Source of the DNA: JBKQVT01 sp963727245
Lineage (GTDB): Bacteria; Planctomycetota; Planctomycetia; Pirellulales; Thermoguttaceae
DNA: 64,000 bases
Assembly (NCBI GenBank): GCA_963727245.1
Contig: CAVSFO010000019.1
Location: 1 to 64,000 of the forward strand
Direction of reading: 5' to 3'
The translations under genes and the position numbers were made by a program. The notes below the pieces were generated by a model. That model did not search any database. It saw only the letters and a list, made by a program, of their open reading frames with translations, and had not been told where the DNA came from. Of the stretch, positions 34,048 to 43,190 are shown one piece after another; within the stretch, counting starts at the first letter, position 1, and the number at the start of each line of letters is the position of its first letter.

Positions 34048-36489
34048 CTAGAGGGTACTCTTCACGCTGCTTGACGTGCCTGAATTCCAGGGCATCGGCG
34101 GGCCGACCACGAAGTCGGTCATCTCAGCCCGGTCCCAGGTGAAGATGCTCAGGGGATATTTCTTCTCGAGATTGTACATCAGGAGCGTGACCGGGCCGCT
34201 GGTCTTGTCGCTGTCCTGCACGGCCACGCACACGTCCCCCTTGGGCGAGAACGACACCAGGCCGTTGCGATAGAGACTCTTGTTCGGCGGCAGCCGGAGC
34301 GTCTTGAGCATCTTGTCGCCGTCGAACACGTAGACCAGGCTGGCCTCCTTGGTCGTCTGGGCGGCCGCCCAGCGCAGCGACCTGGGATCGGCCGCGACGC
34401 CGCCGAAACCGGGCAGCACCGCCTTCTTGGCCGACGCCGAACCCTGGCTCTCATAGCGATACACGCCCGGCGTCGCGTCGCTGCTGAAGATGACGTGGTT
34501 GTCGCGGGTCATGGCCACGTACATTCCCGGGTTCGGTTTCTGCCAGTTGAATTGCTGGTAAATCGTCGGCTTCACGCCCTCGGTGGTCGTGGAGGCCAGA
34601 ACTTGGGAAATGTCGTCGGCCACAACCACGGTGTCCGAGTCGCCGGGAACCGCCACGCGGATCGGGTGCAGCAACGACCGGTCCCGCTCCAGGATCGTCG
34701 AGACATGGCCATTGTTGTCAATCTCCAGGATCTTGCCGCCGTCACGCGGAATCGCCAGGGCCAGGGCATGATTCCGGACCAAACCCATGCCGGTCGGAGT
34801 GAACGGCAAGGAAACGGTCGCCACCACGCGGCCGGTGTCGTCGGTCTGGTAGACCGTGCCCTTCGAGGTGTCGTTGCCGCAGGCGATGTAGACGTAGAAC
34901 TCGGGCGCGACCGGGGCGGGACCCGGGCCGGCAAGGTTCACGACCGGAGTCGGCTTCACTTGCGGCGGCTGAACGCGATATCCCCTCCACCCATAGTAAC
35001 CCAGCCTGCCGTAATAGCCGTAATTGTAGCCGTATCCGTACAGCCCGATGCCGACGCCGCCGATGCCGATGTTCACGCCGCCCACGCCAACGCCGCCGCC
35101 GCCCACGCCAACGCCCCCGCCGCCGCTCCCAGAGCCGCTGCCGGAGCCGCTGCCGGAGCCGCTGCCGGAGCCGCTGCCAGAGCCGCTGCCGCCGCCGGAA
35201 CCGTCGCCGGAGCCGCTGCCGTCCCCAGAGCCGGAACCATCGCCGCAACCCTGGCCGGAGCCGTCGCCCTGGCCGGAGCCGTCACCCTGGCCGGAGCCGT
35301 CACCCTGGCCGGAGCCGTCACCGGCGCTGGCCTGATCGCTGGGGCAGGTTTGAGAAGCATCGCTAGGCTTGTCGCCGGACGCGTTATCCCCGGAGGGGCA
35401 GCTATCCGATCCGTCGCCGGGCTTGCTGTCGGCGGACGCGTTGTCCTTGTCTTTATCTTTGCAAGGGCAGCTATCCGAAGCGTCGCTGGGCTTGCTATCG
35501 GCGGACGCACTGTCCTTGTCTTTGTCTTTGCAGCCGTCCGACCCGTCGCTAGGCTTGCTATCGGCGGACGCGCTGTCCTTATCTTTATCTTTGCAGCCGC
35601 AACCGTCCGAACCGTCGCCGGGCTTATCGCCGGAATCCTTGTCTTTGTCTCCGGAGGCGCTCTTATCCGGGCTGGACCCGGAGCCTTGGCCCGACCCCGA
35701 GCCGCTGCCCGAGCCGCTGCCCGAGCCGCTGCCGCTGCCTGAGCCGGAACCACTGCCCGAACCGGAACCGCTGCCGGAACCTGAGCCCGAACCACCACCA
35801 CCGCCGCCCGAGCCGCCGCCGATGCCGACGCCTCCGCCGCCGCGTCCCGCCACGACGACGTTGTTGCCGTAGTAGCCCCCACGGCGGTCAACGACCACGT
35901 TCGGGCCGTAACGGTCCACGACGACCAAAGAATCGCGCCGATCGATGACCCGCGGGTCGACGATCACGCGACGCTCGTCGTACAGCCGGTTGTGCACAAT
36001 CACGTCTTCCTCCCGCGGCTTGACGTAGACGGTGCGGTCGGTGACCACGGGCGGCGTGTAGGTATACGTGGGATGCACGACCGGCGCGAGCGCGGCGACC
36101 GTGTTGAAGAGCGGTTCGCGATGGCCGTTGCCATCGAGGTACAAACCGACGAGGCTTCCCCAACTGCCCTCGAAGATCACCAACGGCTGCTCGCGGTGCC
36201 AGCCCCATAGCTCGCCGACTTCATCGCCGCGCTCGTTGACGACGCGGAAATTGTGTTTCTTCTCTGCATCGGCGGGCGTACTGAAGCGCAGCTCGATGTG
36301 CAAATACTTCTGCGCAGCCGCGTCTGCCGGCGCGGTCACTCCATGCTCCGTGCTGTTGAGCCTGGCCACCGTGGAAACGTGCCACGGCGCCGTGTCGCTG
36401 CCCGGAACTGTGGGCTGTTCGGCCCGCGCCACCGAGGCGACAAACAGCAACCCCACCACCCCCGCTACTAGAAACCTGCTGCTTCTCAT
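34048..36489 (-). CDS. Secreted low-complexity Gly/Ser and Asp/Lys/Ser/Cys repeat protein
   Basis: The 813-residue protein has a Sec signal (VAGVVGLLFVASVARA) and a 200-residue globular amino part. A low-complexity centre follows, residues about 215-480. In order this is a GSGSGS run, repeats of about 20 residues built on CKDKDKDSASADSKPSDGSD with regularly spaced Cys, GDGSGQ repeats, a second GS run, and a Tyr/Gly-rich stretch. The last 280 residues look beta-rich (YVYIACGNDTSKGTVYQTDD, VFDGDKMLKTLRL) and could be a propeller. The acidic Asp/Ser repeats could bind calcium and the cysteines could cross-link chains; both are inference. A strong terminator follows. Confidence 0.85.
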   Translation of the reverse strand: MRSSRFLVAGVVGLLFVASVARAEQPTVPGSDTAPWHVSTVARLNSTEHGVTAPADAAAQKYLHIELRFSTPADAEKKHNFRVVNERGDEVGELWGWHREQPLVIFEGSWGSLVGLYLDGNGHREPLFNTVAALAPVVHPTYTYTPPVVTDRTVYVKPREEDVIVHNRLYDERRVIVDPRVIDRRDSLVVVDRYGPNVVVDRRGGYYGNNVVVAGRGGGGVGIGGGSGGGGGGSGSGSGSGSGSGSGSGSGSGSGSGSGSGSGSGSGQGSGSSPDKSASGDKDKDSGDKPGDGSDGCGCKDKDKDSASADSKPSDGSDGCKDKDKDSASADSKPSDASDSCPCKDKDKDNASADSKPGDGSDSCPSGDNASGDKPSDASQTCPSDQASAGDGSGQGDGSGQGDGSGQGDGSGQGCGDGSGSGDGSGSGDGSGGGSGSGSGSGSGSGSGSGSGSGSGGGGVGVGGGGVGVGGVNIGIGGVGIGLYGYGYNYGYYGRLGYYGWRGYRVQPPQVKPTPVVNLAGPGPAPVAPEFYVYIACGNDTSKGTVYQTDDTGRVVATVSLPFTPTGMGLVRNHALALAIPRDGGKILEIDNNGHVSTILERDRSLLHPIRVAVPGDSDTVVVADDISQVLASTTTEGVKPTIYQQFNWQKPNPGMYVAMTRDNHVIFSSDATPGVYRYESQGSASAKKAVLPGFGGVAADPRSLRWAAAQTTKEASLVYVFDGDKMLKTLRLPPNKSLYRNGLVSFSPKGDVCVAVQDSDKTSGPVTLLMYNLEKKYPLSIFTWDRAEMTDFVVGPPMPWNSGTSSSVKSTL

Positions 36490-36903
36490 GCGTCCGCTCC
36501 TTTGCCTGATAACTGGTCCCGAAAGTCAATCGGGAAATTCCATGCCCTTCATGCCCAAACAACGCCCGCAAAACGCCCTCGCGGGGCCAGCTCCCACCGC
36601 TTAGCTTAGCAAATTCCCGCCATTCGTACAACTAGGCGGGAAATTTCCCGGCCGCGTGGCCCAAAGCAGCCCCTCCCCCGGGAGAGACTCCTTCATTATC
36701 CCTGTTCGGACTCTCAGCGGCGAATTATTCCCGTCGAGCGGAAAAAAGTCCAGGGCATCGCCTCCTCGCCGGGTTATACCCATCCTTGGGGTGGTGCGGT
36801 TGAGTTGTCCACGGTCTGCTGTGGCACGAATTTCTGCCGGACCCGATACCAACACAGCGTTCTATACCCACCATCAAGGTGGGGGCATGGGACTCAGGGT
36901 TCT
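36490..36903. other. Intergenic region between divergent genes
   Basis: No gene is evident. It holds a short inverted repeat TTCCCGCC / GGCGGGAA (36613-36641) and presumably the promoter of the minus-strand secreted protein. The plus-strand promoter for moxR follows at 36904. Confidence 0.5.
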
Positions 36904-36932
36904 TGACCATACCTAGTGCCGGTGTGATACTG
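36904..36932 (+). promoter_or_regulatory. Sigma-70-type promoter for moxR
   Basis: TTGACC (36904-36909) and GATACT (36927-36932) are separated by 17 bases, close to the consensus -35/-10 pair. They lie 54 bases before the moxR start. Confidence 0.55.
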
Positions 36933-36985
36933 CGGAAACAGCAACCCGTCCCGGCGCATCATCGCCAAGAGGGAAACCGCGTCCT

Positions 36986-38022
36986 ATGAGCACCGTCAGC
37001 ACATCGAAGCAACAACTCGGCGGCTTTCAGAAAGACTTCGACGACCTGCGGGCCGAGATCGGCAGGGTCGTGGTCGGACAAGCCGACATCGTCCAGAACG
37101 TCCTCATTGCCACCATTGCCGGTGGACACGTGGTCCTGGAGGGGGCGCCGGGCCTGGGAAAAACCCTCTTGATCCGCACCCTGGCCGAAGTGATCGACCT
37201 GAGCTTCCACCGCATCCAGTTTACTCCGGACCTGATGCCCTCCGACCTGATCGGCACCTACGTCGTCATGGAGAACCAGCAAGGCCGCCGGGTCTTTGAA
37301 TTTCAGCAGGGCCCGCTGTTCGCCAATCTGATCCTGGCCGACCAGATCAACCGCGGCCTGCCCAAGACGCAGTCGGCCCTGCTGCAGGCGATGGAGGGGG
37401 ACGCGATCAGCGTGGCGCACGAGACCTTCCGGCTGCCGCAGCCGTTTTTCGTGATGGCGACGCAGAACCCGCTGGAAATGGAAGGCACCTTTCCCCTGCC
37501 GGAGCCGGAGATCGACCGGTTCTTCTTCAAGCTGCTGGTCGCTCCGCCCGATGCCGGCCAGATCGACGAGATCCTGGAGCGGACGACCGAGGGCGAGCCG
37601 CCGCAGGTGAAGGTGGTGCTGGACGGCAAGCGGCTGCTGGAGATGCGGCGGCTGGCCCGGGTGGTGGCGCTTTCGCCGGAGCTGCGGCGGCTGGCGGTTT
37701 CGCTCATCATGGCGACGCAGCCCGGTCATGCCCAGGCGCCCGAGTCGGTCGAGCGGCTGGTCCGCTACGGCTCCAGTCCGCGGGCGCGCAGGCGTTGGTA
37801 TTGGCGGCGAAGATCCTCGCCGCGGCCGGCGGCCGCGACCAGGTCGTCCGCGACGATCTCGTTGCGGCGTTTTACCCGGCCTTGCGGCACCGCTTGCTGT
37901 TGAACTTCGAGGGCCAGGCGGAGGGCGTGCCCACCGATCAGATCCTGGCCGACGTGTTGAAGGCGGTGGCCAAGGTGGACAGGCCGGCGGGCCAGCCGAA
38001 GGCGGGGAAGGGTGGCAAGTAA
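36986..38022 (+). CDS. moxR: MoxR-family AAA+ ATPase (one apparent frameshift)
   Basis: MoxR ATPases act as chaperones in maturation of protein complexes, often with a VWA or DUF58 partner. Walker A is EGAPGLGKT, Walker B is NLILADQINR, sensor 1 is FFVMATQNPLEMEGTFPLPE and the arginine region is EIDRFFFKLLV. The carboxyl-terminal lid is split by a frame change near 37785: one extra G in the run CGCGGG gives SPRGAQALVLAAKILAAAGG, the normal family sequence, and about 345 residues. Unusually, no DUF58 or VWA gene follows; the next gene is an esterase. Confidence 0.9.
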
Positions 38023-38114
38023 CCGTTGTCGCCCCAGCGCCACAGGGCGCCTGCGCAGCGGGTCGCGGCCGGTAGGGCAGGGGGTGGCCGGCAACGTCTT
38101 TGACAGGGTCCGTT

Positions 38115-38136
38115 CCCACCGGCCGCAGCCGGTGGG
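38115..38136. repeat. Hairpin repeat CCCACCGGC-CGCA-GCCGGTGGG
   Basis: A nine-base stem with a four-base loop. Related hairpins occur twice, in opposite orientation, at 43376-43451. It lies between moxR and the esterase gene. Confidence 0.75.
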
Positions 38137-38168
38137 CTTGGGGTGCTGGAAAAGGGGTGTCAGGGCGC

Positions 38169-39107
38169 ATGATTAGCGCATGCAAGCTCGTCATCACCTT
38201 GCTAACCTGCACGCTGCTTCTCTCCAGTGCCCGGGCCGAGTCTCCTCTCGGCCCCGGCGACCACACCCGCACCTTGCAACACGACGGCCGCACGCGATCC
38301 TACCTCATCCACGTTCCGCCCAAGTACGATCGGAAGCGGCCAACGCCCGTGCTGCTGGTCTTTCATGGGGCGCTGACAAACGCCGCGATCACGGTTCGCG
38401 TCTGCGGGCTCAATGAGAAGGCCGACAAGGAAGGATTCATCGCCGTCTATCCCAATGGGACGGGCCGCGTGGAAGGCATGTTGACCTGGAACGGCGGCAA
38501 TTGCTGCCTTTACGCCATGTTGCACCAGGTGGATGACGTGGGGTTTACCCGGGCGCTCTTGGACGACCTGGCGAAGGTCGCCAACGTCGACGCCAAGCGG
38601 GTCTACGCCACGGGCATTTCCAACGGCGGCATCCTCTGCTACCGCCTGGCATCGGAACTGTCCGACCGGATCGCGGCCATTGCGCCGGTTTCAGGGACGA
38701 TGGGCACGAGGGCGTGCAAGCCCAAACGGCCTGTGTCGGTGATGCACTTCCACGGCACCGAGGACAAGTATCTGCCGTTCGAGGGCGGCATCGGGGGCAA
38801 CAGCTTCGCCCAGATGGTGTTCTTGCCCGTGGAGCACAGCATCAAGGCGTGGGCCAAGGCGGACGGTTGCCCCGAAAAGCCGATCGTGCGCGACGAGCCG
38901 ACCCGGATTGCCGACGGCACAACGGTGGAGCGAAAGACCTATGGTCCGGGCAAGGAGGGGGCTGAGGTCGTTCTTTTCGTCATCCACGGCGGCGGCCACA
39001 CCTGGCCGGGACGAGATCCGGGGGTGAAATTTCTCGGCAAATCGACGAAGAACATATCGGCCAACGATGCGATGTGGGAGTTCTTCAAGCGGCATCCGAT
39101 GAAGTAG
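38169..39107 (+). CDS. Secreted esterase of the PHB-depolymerase / feruloyl-esterase (LpqC-like) family
   Basis: The 312-residue alpha/beta hydrolase has a signal peptide (LVITLLTCTLLLSSARA). Family landmarks are YLIHVPPKYD, LLVFHGALTN, FIAVYPNGTGR, NGGNCC, the nucleophile in ATGISNGGILCYRLA, the acid in FHGTEDKYLPF and the His in IHGGGHTWPGRD. This family cleaves polyhydroxybutyrate or feruloyl and acetyl esters of plant polysaccharides; the actual substrate is not evident. The start has only a weak ribosome site. Confidence 0.9.
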   Translation: MISACKLVITLLTCTLLLSSARAESPLGPGDHTRTLQHDGRTRSYLIHVPPKYDRKRPTPVLLVFHGALTNAAITVRVCGLNEKADKEGFIAVYPNGTGRVEGMLTWNGGNCCLYAMLHQVDDVGFTRALLDDLAKVANVDAKRVYATGISNGGILCYRLASELSDRIAAIAPVSGTMGTRACKPKRPVSVMHFHGTEDKYLPFEGGIGGNSFAQMVFLPVEHSIKAWAKADGCPEKPIVRDEPTRIADGTTVERKTYGPGKEGAEVVLFVIHGGGHTWPGRDPGVKFLGKSTKNISANDAMWEFFKRHPMK

Positions 39108-39157
39108 CCCGCCTGTCACGTCTTTCTTGCCGCTCGCTTGGTGTTACGTGGCCGCCT

Positions 39158-39205
39158 TCTTCATCCTTGATCCTTCATCCTTTATCCTTTCTCCTTCATC
39201 CTTCC
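39158..39205. repeat. TCCTTCATCC-type microsatellite
   Basis: A run of imperfect ten-base units (TCCTTCATCC, TTTATCC, TCCTTCATCC). It overlaps the 3' end of the next minus-strand gene in its corrected frame. Confidence 0.7.
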
Positions 39206-40161
39206 CTTTGGCGGCGTGACAACCTCGAAGTCCGAGCCGTGGATGCGCCGCATTTCTTCGTGCATCGGCCGAATGCGCAGATCGGCGCCACCGAGATGGC
39301 CCAGTCCAAACCGTTGTCGGCCACGAACATGCCGTATTTTTTCAGGCCCTTCAAAATGGCCTGGGCCGACGGCGAAAAACCGGCCAGCGATACGTCGGCG
39401 CGGAGGCGGATGCGCTCGCCCATTCGCGGCAGGTTCGGGTCGCTGGAGCGGGAGGCGAAATGCGTCGCCGGGGCGACGTAGGCCCGGCGACTCCGCACGA
39501 CCGTCACCCGCATGGCATGAGCGACCCGGCCGCGCTGCAACTCGTCGTAGCGAACGATGGCAGGGAAGATGGGCAGGCCGGCGGCGTCCGTGGAAGTCCA
39601 GCCGTCGGGCCGCAGCTTGTTGGATTTCAGGCTGAAGATCGAGGCCTGGGCTGCCTGCCAGCCGGCGTCGGTGCGCTTCAACTGGTAGAACTCGTAGAGG
39701 GTGTGACGCGCCGGATCAACGACGATGGCGTGGCGGTCGCCGCCTTGGCCGAGGCGGTCGCGCTGCACGTCCGCCAGCGTAACCTGCTTGCCCTGGAAGT
39801 TGACCGGCCAGCCTTCGATGGGCACGCCCTCGGGCACGGGATAGGGCCCCGGGTCGGACTCGCCGGGATAGCCGACGACGTGGACCGGCACGCGCTTCTG
39901 GTTGGCCGGCACGAGGATGTAACCCATGTCGCTGTTGGTCCGCAGCGGCTTGCCGGCGCCGATCGAGGCGATAATCTTCCGCGAATTGGGATGCACCGGC
40001 CAGTGCGACACGTCCTGGTTCCAGGGGTTGTCACTCGGGAAGACCTGGAGCGAGGGGACAATGCGGTCGGCCTCGGGCGTGTCGAACATGACCGGCTGGT
40101 GGATGGCGGGCGTGGCGCCGAGCGCCAGCGGCATGAGCATGAGGGAAAGGATGGTGGACAT
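39182..40161 (-). CDS. Conserved secreted protein of unknown function (one apparent frameshift)
   Basis: About 326 residues with a short hydrophobic start. It shows FPSDNPWNQDVSHWPVHPNS, DRHAIVVDPARHTLYEFYQ, DGWTSTDAAGLPIFPAIVRY and MGERIRLRADVS, then ILKGLKKYGMFVADNG. These phrases belong to a widely conserved secreted family whose function I do not know. Near 39283 one extra base (GCGCCG to GCGCCGG on the coding strand) restores the family's usual end DFEVV and moves the stop from 39196 to 39182. Confidence 0.75.
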
Positions 40162-40467
40162 GGGCTGCTCCGAGGGGCAGGGGCCTGTGTGACGGCGGAC
40201 ACCTTCACGCCGTTATCATAGTCCCGGGAGCAGCGCTTGGCGAGCGGGGCGTGGGGTGGCAAAACCGTAGGTCAGGCACGCTGTGCCTGACCTCGGGGGT
40301 GGCCCCGATAGCTTTGCTATCGGGGCGGCGTAGCCGCAAGAGGCAGTTCACTACGCCGCGAAGGCCTCTTGTGCCTGCGGCACCCCGATAGCGAAGCTAT
40401 CGCGGCCACCCAGGGCGTGCCTGACCTACGCACTGGCAAAGCCAGTGGCACACCACGGTCGAGTCTT
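40162..40467. repeat. Intergenic region with nested palindromes
   Basis: GTCAGGCACGCTGTGCCTGAC (40271 on) is a near-perfect palindrome, and its half returns near 40415. Between them lie two copies of the GATAGC...GCTATC element in opposite orientation (40305 and 40385), with the phrase CCTCTTGTGCCTGCGGCACC. The arrangement is a large fold-back. No gene is seen. Confidence 0.75.
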
Positions 40468-41082
40468 CTACGGCAGCGCGAACAAGGCGCCGGTCACGGC
40501 GGCGCCTTCGACCAGGGCGGCCCGCTTGCTCAACGGTATCGGATCGCAAATGTACGGCGAATAATCGCCCGGCCGATAGTAGCCCAGGGTGTAGATGCAC
40601 TCCCGGGGCGGATAGAGACCCATGCAGTACGGCAAGACCGGGAAGGTGAGGAAGAACTTGGCGGGCGACAGCACGCATTGCACCAGCGGCCGCTGGCAAT
40701 GGCCGTAACGCTCCAACTGCTCGTCCTCGAAATAGAGCGGCCGGTGGCAGAGTGCCGAAGCCGTCCAGGTGAACGTCTTGGGCGCCCAGCACCGCGCGTG
40801 GAAGGTGGCTGCGCCCAGGCTGCATTCCGGCGGGAAGTCGCCCTTCTCGGCCGCCATGCTGCCGGTGATCTCGCTGATGCGCTTGAGGCTCTGCGGCGAA
40901 GGGCAGCCGTCCCTGGGGGCGGCCTTCGGGGTGATCGAGTCTTGAATGGTCGGCATTCGTTCCGGGCTCGGCGAGGGCGGCGGTGGCGGCGGCGCCGCCG
41001 CCGTGGCAAGCCCGTCGCCGAAAGGATCTTTGAAAGGATCGTCGGCCGCGGCGATCGAGACCAGGCAGAGGACCGCTAGCAA
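40468..41082 (-). CDS. Secreted Cys/Pro-rich protein of unknown function, start uncertain
   Basis: At least 204 residues. A hydrophobic signal (LLAVLCLVSIAAADD) is followed by DPFKDPFGDG, a Pro-rich stretch and a Cys/Tyr-rich domain (CWAPKTFTW, YGHCQRPLVQCVLSP, CMGLYPPRECIYTLGYYRP). No ATG or GTG stands at the natural start. I mark TTG at 41082, but the frame stays open upstream and runs through the CCCCTCTCC repeat, which would supply SRRERGRV just before the hydrophobic core. The true start may therefore lie in or before the repeat. No family recognised. Confidence 0.6.
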   Translation of the reverse strand: MLAVLCLVSIAAADDPFKDPFGDGLATAAAPPPPPPSPSPERMPTIQDSITPKAAPRDGCPSPQSLKRISEITGSMAAEKGDFPPECSLGAATFHARCWAPKTFTWTASALCHRPLYFEDEQLERYGHCQRPLVQCVLSPAKFFLTFPVLPYCMGLYPPRECIYTLGYYRPGDYSPYICDPIPLSKRAALVEGAAVTGALFALP

Positions 41083-41103
41083 GGACGCCAGACCGACGCA
41101 AAC

Positions 41104-41335
41104 TCGTCCCCTCTCCCTCCGGGAGAGGGTTAGGGTGAGGGCATTTAGGGCAAACGTCGGCCACGTGGGAAAGGCGAATCTCCTCCACTTTGCGGGTGGC
41201 CCCGATAGCTTGGCGGGTGGCCCCGATAGCTTTGCTATCGGGGCGGCGGAGCCGCGAGAGGAGCTTCGACACGCCGGGAAAGCCTCGTGTGCCTGCGGCA
41301 CCCCGATAGCAGAAGCTATCGGGGCCACCCGCGGG
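41104..41335. repeat. CCCTCTCCCTCC hairpin next to GATAGC-type repeats
   Basis: 41104-41143 is one arm of the 'CCCCTCTCCC' family. 41195-41335 holds three further pieces of the GATAGC/GCTATC family, two facing each other around GGGGCGGCGGAGCCGC. The stretch between guaB and the secreted Cys-rich protein shows no separate gene. Confidence 0.75.
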
Positions 41336-41407
41336 CGACGCACATTTTGATCCGAAGCCCTCACCCCCGGGCACCACGTCAGTGGTCGCTCCCGGAAGGC
41401 CAGCGAG

Positions 41408-42883
41408 CTATTCGCCGGGCAAGTATTCGGTGCTGTAGTTGGGCGCTTCCTGCGTAATCGTGATGTCATGGGGGTGACTCTCCCGTACACTGGCTGGTGA
41501 GACCCGGATGAATCGCGCTTCCTTGCGCAACTCTTCAATGGTGCGGGTGCCGCAATAACCCATGCCAGCCCGCAACCCGCCCACGAGCTGGTAGACGAAC
41601 GGACCCAACGATCCCTTGTAGGGGACCCGGCCTTCGACGCCTTCGGGAACCAATTTTTCGGGGCCACGGTCGCTGCCTTGGCGGTAGCGTTCGCTGGAGC
41701 CCTGCACCATGGCCCCCATCGAGCCCATCCCTCGATAGACCTTGAACGTGCGTCCCTGATACAAAATTTGTGCGCCGGGGCTTTCTTCCAGCCCGGCGAA
41801 CAGCCCGCCGATCATGACCACCGACGCCCCGGCGGCCAGGGCCTTCGTGAGGTCGCCGGAGTAGCGGATGCCGCCGTCGGCGATGATCGGCGTCCCGCTC
41901 TCGGCGGCCGCGCCGGCCGCCTGCTGGATGGCCGTGATCTGCGGCATCCCGACCCCGGAAATTACCCGCGTCGTGCAGATCGACCCCGGCCCAATGCCGA
42001 CCTTGACCGCGTCGGCCCCGGCCGCAATCAGGTCTGCACAGCCCCGGGCGGTCGCCACGTTTCCGGCGATCACGTCAATATCCCACTCCTTCTTGATCTT
42101 CCGCAGCGTTTCCACCACGTTGGCCGAGTGGCCGTGCGCACTATCGACGACCAGAATATCTACGTCCTTGGCGATCAGGCTCCCGGCACGGTCGTAGTCG
42201 TGCACGCCGATGGCGGCGCCGACCCTAAGCCTGCCTTGCCCATCTTTACAGGCTTGCGGAAAGCGCCGCATCATGTCGATGTCTTTGATCGTAATGAGGC
42301 CAGTCAACCTAAAATCTTCGTCAACCAGCAAAAGCTTCTCCACCTTTTTTGCCATCAAAATCTTCTCAGCTTCCTCAAGCGTTACAGTCCCCGTCGCAGT
42401 GACCAGGTCGCGGGTCATTACGCCCGCGATGGGAATTGCCCAGTTTTCCTGGAATCGCATGTCGCGGCGAGTGAGGATGCCGACGAGGTGTCCGTCGGGC
42501 TGCGTGATGGGCAGCCCGGAGACGTTGTACTGGTCCATGATTTCCCGCGCCCGGGCCAGCGTGGCGTCGGGGGGCAGGGTGGCCGGATTGAAGATGATGC
42601 CGTTGGCGCTGCGTTTGACCTTCTCGACCTCCTCCGCCTGACGTTCGATGGGGAGGTTCTTGTGAATGATGCCAATTCCCCCCTCTTGGGCCAAGGCGAT
42701 GGCCATTTCGCTCTCGGTGACGGTATCCATCGGCGAACTGAGCAGGGGGATGTTCAGGCGGATGCGGCGGGTGAGTTGCGTGCCGACGTCGACTGCGGCG
42801 GGTATGACCTCGCTATAGCGGGGTTCCAGCAGCACGTCGTCGAACGTCAAGCCCTGATAGTCGGCAATCTTCTCTTGCGCCAT
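41408..42883 (-). CDS. guaB: Inosine-5'-monophosphate dehydrogenase
   Basis: Oxidises IMP to XMP with NAD, the committed step of GMP synthesis. The 491-residue protein is of normal length. The TIM barrel is interrupted by two CBS domains at about 95-205 (YNVSGLPITQPDGHLVGILT, KVEKLLLVDEDFRLTGLIT). Catalytic Cys lies in GIGPGSICTTR, IMP-binding in IADGGIRYSGD and GSMGAM, and the flap region YKGSLGPFVYQLVGGLRAGM follows. GAGAGGAA precedes ATG by seven bases. No guaA is adjacent. Confidence 0.97.
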   Translation of the reverse strand: MAQEKIADYQGLTFDDVLLEPRYSEVIPAAVDVGTQLTRRIRLNIPLLSSPMDTVTESEMAIALAQEGGIGIIHKNLPIERQAEEVEKVKRSANGIIFNPATLPPDATLARAREIMDQYNVSGLPITQPDGHLVGILTRRDMRFQENWAIPIAGVMTRDLVTATGTVTLEEAEKILMAKKVEKLLLVDEDFRLTGLITIKDIDMMRRFPQACKDGQGRLRVGAAIGVHDYDRAGSLIAKDVDILVVDSAHGHSANVVETLRKIKKEWDIDVIAGNVATARGCADLIAAGADAVKVGIGPGSICTTRVISGVGMPQITAIQQAAGAAAESGTPIIADGGIRYSGDLTKALAAGASVVMIGGLFAGLEESPGAQILYQGRTFKVYRGMGSMGAMVQGSSERYRQGSDRGPEKLVPEGVEGRVPYKGSLGPFVYQLVGGLRAGMGYCGTRTIEELRKEARFIRVSPASVRESHPHDITITQEAPNYSTEYLPGE

Positions 42884-43044
42884 GGCCGTTCCTCTCGCTG
42901 GGAAAAGGGGAAACCAGTCATTATGGCAGCGGCCGGGCGAAATGCAACCGGCAGCCTACACGTTGACGGGGACTGTACCGGTTTTCGAGGGGAGGCCCGT
43001 GGAAAGAGGGCTGTCCCTTACGGCTGGCCAAGCGGAAAATTTTT

Positions 43045-43190
43045 CACGCCAAGGCGCCAAGGCGCAAAGCCGCAAAGGAAGAAGAGGCGATAGATGAGAC
43101 AACGTCCTGCTGGGCGCTCCAGTCTTCCCTCTCCTCTCTTCCCCTTCTCCGTTGCTTTGCGCCTTGGCGGCTTGGCGCCTTCGCGTGGGA
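43045..43190. repeat. Fold-back element with CGCCAAGGCGCAAAG arms, copy 2
   Basis: The left arm CACGCCAAGGCGCCAAGGCG (43045 on, about 34 bases) returns inverted at 43154-43190 (GCTTTGCGCCTTGGCGGCTT and on). The arms enclose about 75 bases. It is related to the element at 22275-22412. Confidence 0.82.

Noticed and set aside
35100..35810. Tandem DNA repeats resembling a CRISPR or minisatellite
   Set aside because: They stay in frame within one secreted protein and have no constant repeat with variable spacers.
41408..42883. XMP- or purine-responsive riboswitch ahead of guaB
   Set aside because: The leader region consists of the codons and spacer described and shows no conserved aptamer core that I could recognise.
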